Assembly: GCA_017533545.1 (NCBI GenBank)
Contig: JAFXHW010000151.1
Coordinates: forward strand, 1 to 8,450
Origin: Clostridia bacterium
GTDB taxonomy: Bacteria; Bacillota_A; Clostridia; Oscillospirales; CAG-272
Length of the DNA: 8,450 nucleotides
Direction of reading: 5' to 3'
The stretch's first letter is position 1. The number at the start of each line of letters is the position of its first letter. A program made the translations under genes and the position numbers. Under the pieces are notes generated by a model, which saw only the letters and a list, made by a program, of their open reading frames with translations, had not been told where the DNA came from and ran no database searches. Positions 1-5,203 of the stretch are shown here, in pieces.

Positions 1-6
1 AGTTTC

Positions 7-25
7 GCCTTTGTATTACAAAGGC
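7..25. other. short perfect hairpin at the left edge
   Basis: GCCTTTGTA (7-15) and TACAAAGGC (17-25) are exact reverse complements separated by one base. An overlapping alternative stem pairs GGCTT (23-27) with AAGCC (34-38). There is no following T-run on either strand, so it is not a clear terminator. It may be the end of a structured intergenic region or part of the neighbouring repeat. The gene it would belong to lies outside the window. Confidence 0.35.
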
Positions 26-48
26 TTCGGGCAAAGCCCATACCCCTT

Positions 49-123
49 GTAGGGCGGGGGTTTACTCCCGCCGCCTTATTGGCTTAAATCTTTCATTACG
101 GCGGGAGCAAGCCCCCGCCCTAC
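49..123. repeat. 75-bp GC-rich inverted-repeat (MITE/REP-like) element
   Basis: The first 25 bases (49-73) and last 25 bases (99-123) are reverse complements with two mismatches. The outermost 12 bases, GTAGGGCGGGGG and CCCCCGCCCTAC, match perfectly. The 25-base centre (74-98) is A+T-richer. There is no ORF and no transposase. The design, with TGTAGGG-type outer ends and a hairpin-forming body, matches the element at 8354-8437. Both are probably members of a dispersed non-autonomous intergenic repeat family. Mobility is inferred. Confidence 0.7.
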
Positions 124-134
124 GATGTAGCACC

Positions 135-163
135 ATTATAACACAAATCGGCAGAGAAAACAA
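135..163 (-). promoter_or_regulatory. possible extended -10 promoter reading leftward
   Basis: On the minus strand TTGTTT (158-163) is followed after exactly 17 bases by TATAAT (135-140), with a TGT just before the -10 (extended -10). It overlaps the hairpin at 148-175 and would read into the inverted-repeat element and out of the window. The hexamers are good, but A+T-rich intergenic DNA produces such matches by chance, and no downstream gene is visible. Confidence 0.25.
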
Positions 164-175
164 GTTCTCTGCCGA
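148..175 (-). terminator. probable intrinsic terminator for mazG
   Basis: TCGGCAGAGAA (148-158) pairs perfectly with TTCTCTGCCGA (165-175), giving an 11-bp stem with a 6-base loop. It lies 67 bases beyond the mazG stop on the minus strand and is followed there by TTTGTGTTAT, a weak U-rich tract. The position and strong stem fit termination of mazG. The interrupted U-tract lowers confidence. Confidence 0.55.
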
Positions 176-242
176 AGTTTTGTGACTGCTAATCCTCCGC
201 TAAGAATGCAGGGAGAAAAGGCAGCCGCTTTTGTCTTAAAAA

Positions 243-890
243 TCACTTTTGTTTTTCCACAAATCCGTCGCAATATTTTGCGAGTATCTCCTCGGCATCG
301 TAGCCGTTCTTTTCGGCAAGGGCGCAAAGATCGAAAAGCTTTTTTGCGATATCATCCTTGTCGGCCTTCTCGTCGGGCATTGTGTATACGTTCGCCTTTG
401 CCGACTTTTTGGCGATCTTCTGTGCACGCATCAGCGAGGGGAGCGACTTTGCGATGCCGTCGAGGATCTCGTAGGTGCTTTCTCTCTTTTTCGTTTCCTG
501 CTTAATCTTTTCCCAGTTGACAAGCACCTTCTCGGCATTGTCGGCTTCAACGTCACCGAATATATGCGGATGACGTACGATGAGCTTCGAGCAGACGTCG
601 TTGCAGACGTCGTCAAATACGAATTCGCCGTCCTCCTCGCACATTTTCGCGTGGAAAACGATCTGCAAAAGCACGTCGCCAAGCTCCTCACGCATCAGAG
701 TGCTGTCTGCGTTGTCGATAGCCTCGACCACCTCGTAGGTCTCCTCGATAAAGTTTTTGCGAATGCTCTCGTGGGTCTGCTCACGATCCCACGGACAGCC
801 GTCGTCTGAGCGCAGAATGCTCATAATTTCAAGCAGATCGTTTATGTCGTAGCGCTCTTTTGTGAGTAATTTTTTAGCTCTGTCGGTCAT
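243..890 (-). CDS. mazG: MazG nucleoside triphosphate pyrophosphohydrolase
   Basis: This is a 215-residue MazG-family house-cleaning enzyme that hydrolyses (d)NTPs to NMP and pyrophosphate in the cytoplasm. The N-terminal MazG domain is clear: GCPWDREQTH (31-40), the EExxE metal site (E49, E50, E53) and EELGD (68-72), followed by RHPHIFGD (106-113), WEKIK and a KSLPSLMRAQKI helix (149-159). I chose the ATG at 890 because AAGGAG lies just upstream. The in-frame ATG at 956 would add 22 residues with no ribosome binding site. The protein is shorter than the roughly 260-residue E. coli type. Its second MazG repeat is shrunken and lacks both EExxE and EELGD, so only the first domain should be catalytic. 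The gene is transcribed away from the SleB-like gene and probably ends at the hairpin at 148-175. Confidence 0.95.
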   Translation of the reverse strand: MTDRAKKLLTKERYDINDLLEIMSILRSDDGCPWDREQTHESIRKNFIEETYEVVEAIDNADSTLMREELGDVLLQIVFHAKMCEEDGEFVFDDVCNDVCSKLIVRHPHIFGDVEADNAEKVLVNWEKIKQETKKRESTYEILDGIAKSLPSLMRAQKIAKKSAKANVYTMPDEKADKDDIAKKLFDLCALAEKNGYDAEEILAKYCDGFVEKQK

Positions 891-991
891 CTTTTGCTCC
901 TTGATATTTATGTGAAAATTTAAAAAAACATATCCGTTTTTCGCGCAAATTTCCATGAATGTATCGCGCTTTTAAAACAAAAAATAGCGAT

Positions 992-1339
992 ATGAAAAGA
1001 TTATTTGCAATTTTAATTATAATCGGCGCATTGTCGGGTGTATGTGTCAATGCGCTGACCGAAACGCCCAAGACCGAGGTGTCACGCGGGGATGTTTATC
1101 TTCTTGCGCGGCTGATCACCGCCGAATGTGACGGGCGGGACTGGACCGAGATGGTGATATGCGGCGCCGAGTGCGTCGAGCGGACAAAAAACGGCTATCA
1201 TTGCACCACCATAGCGGGAGTCATTTTCGAAGAGGGACTTTACGAATCGGTGTCGAACGGCAAAATTTACAATATCCCGACCGTTCTCGCCATTCGCGCC
1301 GCCGAGGAGGCGCTGCTCGGAATGCTCTCGGAGGGCTGA
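992..1339 (+). CDS. SleB-like cell-wall hydrolase, C-terminally incomplete
   Basis: This is a 115-residue secreted protein. It has a signal peptide (MKRLF, then a hydrophobic core, with likely cleavage near residue 21 after VNA) and the front half of a SleB-type (Hydrolase_2) domain. Family landmarks are the YLLARLITAE block with candidate catalytic E45, GAECVERTKNGY (58-69), TIAGVIFEEG (73-82), SVSNGKIY (86-93) and the AAEEALLG helix (103-110). SleB-family enzymes are lytic transglycosylases acting on spore cortex or vegetative peptidoglycan. The usual final 30-40 residues after the 'ALNG' helix, including the FxNP-type segment, are missing. The TGA at 1337 is not bypassed by an obvious frameshift. 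I chose the ATG at 992 because it begins the signal peptide; an in-frame ATG at 959 adds 11 residues. Neither has a good ribosome binding site. It may be a decayed gene or a short variant. Confidence 0.65.
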   Translation: MKRLFAILIIIGALSGVCVNALTETPKTEVSRGDVYLLARLITAECDGRDWTEMVICGAECVERTKNGYHCTTIAGVIFEEGLYESVSNGKIYNIPTVLAIRAAEEALLGMLSEG

Positions 1340-1418
1340 TTTTATCCCTTACACTCCAATTATAATATCCGATAGTTACGACATTGTTCAAAAAGTGTAA
1401 ACAAATATGCGTAATGCC

Positions 1419-1447
1419 TTGACTTTTGCTGTCGGTAACGATACAAT
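1419..1447 (+). promoter_or_regulatory. sigma-A promoter of cdd
   Basis: TTGACT (1419-1424) and TACAAT (1442-1447) are separated by 17 bases, one mismatch each from consensus. The predicted start near 1454 leaves a leader of about 26 bases containing GGAGG (1469-1473) before the cdd ATG at 1480. This makes cdd independently transcribed from the upstream SleB-like gene. Confidence 0.8.
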
Positions 1448-1479
1448 CGAATTGTAGAAACTATTGTTGGAGGATAAAA

Positions 1480-1857
1480 ATGACCGACAGAGAGCTTTAC
1501 GAAATGGCACTTGAAGTGTCCCAAAATGCTTATGCACCCTATTCGAATTATTTTGTCGGAGCGGTGCTCGTTTGCGATGACGGAACGCTTTATACCGGAT
1601 TTAACATCGAAAACGCATCCTTCGGAGCAACCGTCTGCGCCGAGAGGGTAGCTCTGTTTAAGGCCGTTTCCGAAGGAAAGAGAAGATTCACCGCTATTGC
1701 CGTTGCATCGGCAAGGGAGGAAAACTGCTCGCCCTGCGGAATATGCCGTCAGACTTTAAGCGAGTTTGCGCCCGATCTTTCAGTAATATACAAATGGAAG
1801 GGCGAGGTCGTCAAAAGGCCGCTTAACGAAATTTTGTCCGATTCGTTCGTTATGTGA
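1480..1857 (+). CDS. cdd: cytidine deaminase
   Basis: This 125-residue protein has the size and motifs of the homotetrameric cytidine deaminases, which convert (deoxy)cytidine to (deoxy)uridine in pyrimidine salvage. Visible features are AYAPYSNYFVGAVL (17-30), the FNIENASFGATVCAER block (41-56) with zinc ligand C53 and proton-shuttling E55, and PCGICRQ (85-91) with zinc ligands C86 and C89. All catalytic residues are present. The ATG at 1480 follows GGAGG with 6 bases between and begins the conserved domain. The in-frame upstream ATG at 1426 lies inside the promoter, so I rejected it. It is a stand-alone gene with its own promoter, and the next operon starts from a separate promoter about 40 bases downstream. 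An A/T-rich palindrome at about 1858-1873 is too weak to call as a terminator. Confidence 0.96.
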   Translation: MTDRELYEMALEVSQNAYAPYSNYFVGAVLVCDDGTLYTGFNIENASFGATVCAERVALFKAVSEGKRRFTAIAVASAREENCSPCGICRQTLSEFAPDLSVIYKWKGEVVKRPLNEILSDSFVM

Positions 1858-1898
1858 CAAAAAATATTTTTTCCCCGACATCAAACGCCGCCTTTCAG

Positions 1899-1927
1899 TT
1901 GATTTCGACTTTAAAAAATGTTATAAT
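1899..1927 (+). promoter_or_regulatory. strong promoter of the vWA/PP2C/kinase operon
   Basis: TTGATT (1899-1904) is followed after exactly 17 bases by a perfect TATAAT (1922-1927), preceded by TGT (extended -10). Transcription would start near 1934, leaving a leader of only about 17 bases that consists of an A-run and the GGGGGG ribosome binding site (1938-1943). The leader is too short for a riboswitch or attenuator, so any control must act at the promoter. Confidence 0.8.
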
Positions 1928-1950
1928 TATAAAAAAAGGGGGGATATGAC

Positions 1951-2469
1951 TTGGAAAGGGCAGCAAATATAAGAAGACCGCAAAAGCTTAAAAGACACAG
2001 CAGGCGAAAAGGTGCTGCTGCAGACCGACGCGAGTACATAATCGACTGGTATTCGGTATCTTTGGCTTTTATCTCCCTTTTGACTTTACTTTTGGGGGCG
2101 CTGCCCTCGGTTGAGGTGATATCCTTTGACAAAACGGTCGCCTTTTTCGATTTTATACAGTATTTGCCACATGCATTTGCGATCTTTGCGATAATCGCGC
2201 TCTGTTCGGTGATACTCAATACGATATTTGCATTCATCGCCTCTGTCCCGAGACTCTTCTGCACGGTTTTGAGCGGGTTTAGCCTTGTTTCAACCGTTGT
2301 GACTCTGCTTTCGGCCGATATGCGTCTGATCGGTTACAGCGACGGCGGGTTTTTGATGCACGGACTTAATTACACACTCTCAATACCGATAATTCTCCTT
2401 TTGAGCTTCGCTTCGCTTTCGTTAAGCGTGCTTTCCTATCTTCGGGAGCGCGATGAGCGAGTCGAATGA
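1951..2469 (+). CDS. four-TM membrane protein of unknown function, first gene of the operon
   Basis: I do not recognise a family for this 172-residue protein. It has a strongly basic N-terminus (many Arg/Lys in residues 3-28) followed by four hydrophobic segments at about 33-53, 73-98, 102-121 and 140-164. It ends in a short charged tail (RERDERVE). By the positive-inside rule both ends should be cytoplasmic. The start is TTG: GGGGGG (1938-1943) lies 7 bases upstream, and the nearby ATG at 1945 opens a frame that stops after eight codons. It lies directly under the operon promoter. An 88-base gap, with no visible terminator, separates it from the vWA gene. Its place at the head of a phosphorylation module suggests a membrane partner or signalling component, but that is inference from context only. 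Confidence 0.75.
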   Translation: MERAANIRRPQKLKRHSRRKGAAADRREYIIDWYSVSLAFISLLTLLLGALPSVEVISFDKTVAFFDFIQYLPHAFAIFAIIALCSVILNTIFAFIASVPRLFCTVLSGFSLVSTVVTLLSADMRLIGYSDGGFLMHGLNYTLSIPIILLLSFASLSLSVLSYLRERDERVE

Positions 2470-2557
2470 TCCCGAATCAAGCAAAAAAAGGAACATTTTA
2501 ACAAAAAAATCGTCTGAATTAATATTACGGATATATAAAAATACGGAGGGAAAAATC

Positions 2558-3247
2558 ATGGCTTCCAATTATAAGATCAAATACAACGTAGATATGGTGT
2601 TTGTCATAGATGCTACCGGCAGTATGGACAACATTATTGATATAGTAAAGCAGAACGCGCTCAATTTCTACACCGACGTAACCGATGCGATGACACGAAA
2701 GAGAAAGGTGATCGACACCTTGCGCATCAAGGTCATCGCCTTCCGCGACTACATAGCCGATGGCGCCGATGCAATGCTCTCCACCGATTTTTTCACTCTG
2801 CCCAACGACGAAGCGGAATTTTCCAATACCGTCAATGCCATTGAGGCGATCGGAGGGGGCGACGATCCCGAGGACGGACTTGAGGCGATCGGATACGCTA
2901 TCCGCTCGCAGTGGAACCGCGAGGGAATGAAGCGCCGCCAGATCATCGTCGTATGGTCGGATGCTCCCACTCACGAGCTTGGAGCCGGCGCGGCTAATCC
3001 CGGTTACCCCAAGAAGATGGCAAAGACCTTTGACGAGCTTTCCCGCTGGTGGGGCAACGGAGAAATGCCCTCCGAATACATAGACAACGACGCCAAGCGC
3101 CTTGTTTTGTTTACACCCGAGGCCGATTGGTGGAATTCGATAGTCAACACCTGGAACAACGTCTACCATATCCCCACGCTTGAGGGTCAGGGACTGCGCG
3201 AGCACGGATACGAGCAGATGATCGAGACTATCACCAACACTATCTGA
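2558..3247 (+). CDS. vWA (von Willebrand factor A) domain protein, TerY/vwkA-like
   Basis: This 229-residue cytoplasmic protein is essentially one vWA domain. VDMVFVIDATGSM (11-23) holds the MIDAS metal site as D18-x-T20-x-S22, a DxTxS variant of DxSxS. AFRDY (61-65), GGGDDPEDGLEAI (99-111) and IIVVWSDAPTHELG (129-142, with D135) follow. The FRDY, GGxDxPED and DAP motifs recall vWA domains of the Dictyostelium vwkA type. There is no signal peptide or TM segment. The ATG at 2558 follows CGGAGGG with good spacing; an in-frame ATG at 2453 overlapping the previous gene has no such site. Only 10 bases separate it from the PP2C gene. vWA proteins next to a PP2C phosphatase and a Ser/Thr kinase form the TerY-P-type triad, where the vWA is thought to be an adaptor or phosphorylation target. 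A weak alternative promoter (TTTAAC-17-TAATAT, 2497-2525) might add transcription. Confidence 0.92.
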   Translation: MASNYKIKYNVDMVFVIDATGSMDNIIDIVKQNALNFYTDVTDAMTRKRKVIDTLRIKVIAFRDYIADGADAMLSTDFFTLPNDEAEFSNTVNAIEAIGGGDDPEDGLEAIGYAIRSQWNREGMKRRQIIVVWSDAPTHELGAGAANPGYPKKMAKTFDELSRWWGNGEMPSEYIDNDAKRLVLFTPEADWWNSIVNTWNNVYHIPTLEGQGLREHGYEQMIETITNTI

Positions 3248-3257
3248 TCTTGCTTTT

Positions 3258-4193
3258 ATGAAAAATAGAAACGATTCGATCCGCCTTGCCTCTTTTGCGG
3301 TGTCGGGTGAAATGGTCGAGGGACGGGGAGAGGACTCAAAATTGATCCTTATTTCGCCCGAGCGGCACGTCGGACGCGCCGTCCTGGCCGTCTTTGACGG
3401 ATGCGGAGGACTTGGCGCGCGGCGATACCCGTCGGAGGGTGACGCGAGCGGCGCATATATCGCCTCCCGCCTTGCCGCCGAAACGCTGAGAGGTATCGCG
3501 ATAGGCGATGAGATATCGCCCGAGCTCTACGAAATGGCGCTCAAAACCACCTTCAAGCGTGAAAAAGCGCGTCTTGACGCTCTCAACGGCGAGCTTAAAT
3601 TCCGTTCCGATATGGTAAAAGCACTTCCCACCACAGCCTGCGTTGCAACCGTTGAAAAATCGACCTGCTCGGTCATGTGGATAGGGGACAGCCGCCTTTA
3701 TACGCTTGACAACGGCGGACTTCATATACTCACCTCCGATGACGGATTGCAAAATAACGGCGATGACTACATAAGCGACAGCCGCCTTTACGGATCTGTC
3801 AATGCCGAGGACGATTTTGTCTTCTTTTCGCGGCAGGTATCTGCAAGATTGCCGCGAGTCTGGATAGTTGCAAGCGACGGCTTTTACGAATCATTCCGCA
3901 CTCCGATGGAGATGGAAGAGTTTTTGCTTTCCTCCCTTATGGAGTCTGCCGACAGCCGCGAATGGCGTGAAAACATCAGAGCGCGTGTCGACGAATGTGC
4001 ATCCGACGATTATACCGCAGTCTTTTTGATCTCGGGTTACCCCAGCTTTCAGACGCTCAAAAAGCGGCTTTTACTGCGTGCAAAGCACATATCGAAAAGG
4101 GTAAAGGAGCTTTCCCTTTGCGAGGGCGAGGAGTTCGAAGAATTGGCGCGAGGAATTTGGAAGGATTACCGCCGCGCATTTATTCAGTATTAG
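3258..4193 (+). CDS. PP2C-family Ser/Thr protein phosphatase
   Basis: This 311-residue protein is a metal-dependent protein phosphatase that removes phosphate from Ser/Thr in cytoplasmic targets. The PP2C motifs appear in order: GRGEDS (22-27), AVFDGCGG (44-51, the family's VFDGHGG with Cys for His), PTTACVATV (124-132), WIGDSRLYTL (141-150), LTSDDG (158-163), VASDGFYES (204-212) and SDDYTAVFL (249-257). The acidic metal ligands (D26, D47, D207, D250) are all present, so it should be active. A basic, coiled-coil-like tail (about 264-311) follows the domain and has no assigned role. The ATG at 3258 is 10 bases after the vWA stop and lacks a Shine-Dalgarno sequence, so translation probably depends on coupling. 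It most plausibly opposes the downstream kinase, acting on the vWA protein or the receptor. Confidence 0.92.
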   Translation: MKNRNDSIRLASFAVSGEMVEGRGEDSKLILISPERHVGRAVLAVFDGCGGLGARRYPSEGDASGAYIASRLAAETLRGIAIGDEISPELYEMALKTTFKREKARLDALNGELKFRSDMVKALPTTACVATVEKSTCSVMWIGDSRLYTLDNGGLHILTSDDGLQNNGDDYISDSRLYGSVNAEDDFVFFSRQVSARLPRVWIVASDGFYESFRTPMEMEEFLLSSLMESADSREWRENIRARVDECASDDYTAVFLISGYPSFQTLKKRLLLRAKHISKRVKELSLCEGEEFEELARGIWKDYRRAFIQY

Positions 4194-4233
4194 TTTTACA
4201 AAAACAAAAACATTTTGATCGGTCGTGTTATAA

Positions 4234-5153
4234 ATGGAAGAAAAATATATAGGCAAATACCGTTTGACAACTGACCTTCGCGGTCAGAACAGCGGCAACG
4301 CCCGCTGGGGGTTTTGTACATATAATTCAAATGAATATTTTATAAAAGAGTTTATCTCTCCCGTCTACCCTGAGGCGTCGGCTCCCATATCCGACGAGGT
4401 AAGGGCGGCGCTGATACGCGAATGCTCCGCATTTGAGCAGCGCAAAAACCGCCTTTATACTGCGATAAATGCTTCGACTAACGGTAACATTATCGGTATT
4501 CGCTCGTTTTTCCGCTTCAAGAGCAGGTATTATATCGTGACCGAGAAGGTGGAAACGGGTAAGACCAAGGTCAGCGAGATTGCCGAGCTGTCGATGGAGA
4601 AGAAGATAATCCTTTTGCGCGTCCTGCTGTACAGCATTCGCTGTATTCACGATGCGGGCATCGTGCACGCCGACATAAAGCCCGATAATCTTATCTTAAA
4701 GCCCACGCAAAACGGCTATTACACCCTGAAGCTCATCGATTTCGATGCCAGCTTTTTCGAGGACGATCAGCCGAAAAACAGCGACGATATCCACGGCGAT
4801 CTTTCATACCTTGCACCCGAAACTTTCCTCAGAATCGCGGGTGAGAATAAAAAGATCACAAGGAAGGCGGACATTTTCGCTTTGGGTATCATCTTCCATG
4901 AATTTCTGACGGGCGTTCGTCCGAGAATGTCGGGTGATTACGATTATCTTTACGAGGCGGTGCTTGACGGCGGCGATATCGGTATATCCAACCGCCTGCC
5001 CCTGCCCATTCATCCCTTATCCGCCGCATGCTCGATATCGATCCGAAAAAGCGTCCGTCGGCGGCAGATATTTTTGATTATTTCGGCGAAAAGACTTCAG
5101 AGAGATCGGGCGACGAAGGAAAGCATTTTTCCCGCGACAGCTCGCTGGACTGA
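4234..5153 (+). CDS. eukaryotic-like Ser/Thr protein kinase, frameshifted near the 3' end
   Basis: This Hanks-type kinase reads in one frame for 261 codons, then needs a -1 correction. Visible motifs are a loose glycine loop (GQNSGNARWG, 17-26), FIKEF with K38, HADIKPDN (145-152, HRD replaced by HAD), LIDFD (168-171, DFG replaced by DFD), GDLSYLAPE (188-196) and ADIFALG (212-218). After IHP (259-261) the frame as written gives a non-kinase tail ending at 5226. Adding one base to the CCC run at 5014-5016 restores LIRRMLDIDPKKRPSAADIF, the standard final kinase helix, and a stop at 5151-5153. The intact product would be about 306 residues. The break may be a real mutation or a homopolymer sequencing/assembly error. 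There is no TM segment, so the kinase is cytosolic. The ATG at 4234 has no clear ribosome binding site and lies 40 bases after the PP2C gene. It is the presumed partner of that phosphatase. Confidence 0.88.
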
Positions 5154-5171
5154 TAACATAAAAAATACTAC

Positions 5172-5203
5172 GAAAGGAGCGCTTTGCGCGTTGATGCATA
5201 ATG
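5172..5203 (+). promoter_or_regulatory. distant ribosome binding site with intervening hairpin
   Basis: GAAAGGAG (5172-5179) is the only Shine-Dalgarno-like sequence before the zinc-ribbon/Big2 gene, but it ends 21 bases before its ATG (5201). Between them GCGC-TTT-GCGC (5179-5189) can form a small stem, which could shorten the effective spacing or tune initiation. Upstream in-frame starts are excluded by TGA at 5192-5194. A ten-codon ORF starting with the ATG at 5194 also uses this site. Confidence 0.4.

Noticed and set aside
249..809. 186-codon plus-strand open frame opposite mazG
   Set aside because: It is fully antisense to a well-supported mazG, has no ribosome binding site and no recognisable domain.
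1349..1400. TTACACT/AGTGTAA inverted pair upstream of the cdd promoter
   Set aside because: The arms are 7 bp and 38 bases apart, which is weak for an operator or terminator and easily chance in A+T-rich DNA.
2525..3205. 226-codon minus-strand open frame opposite the vWA gene
   Set aside because: The plus strand encodes a clear vWA domain. The opposite frame is low-complexity and without a start signal, a codon-bias shadow.
2558..5153. Tellurium-resistance (Ter) operon
   Set aside because: The vWA-PP2C-kinase trio resembles TerY-P, but no TerB, TerC, TerD/E/Z or ATP-grasp genes are in the window, so a Ter label is not justified.
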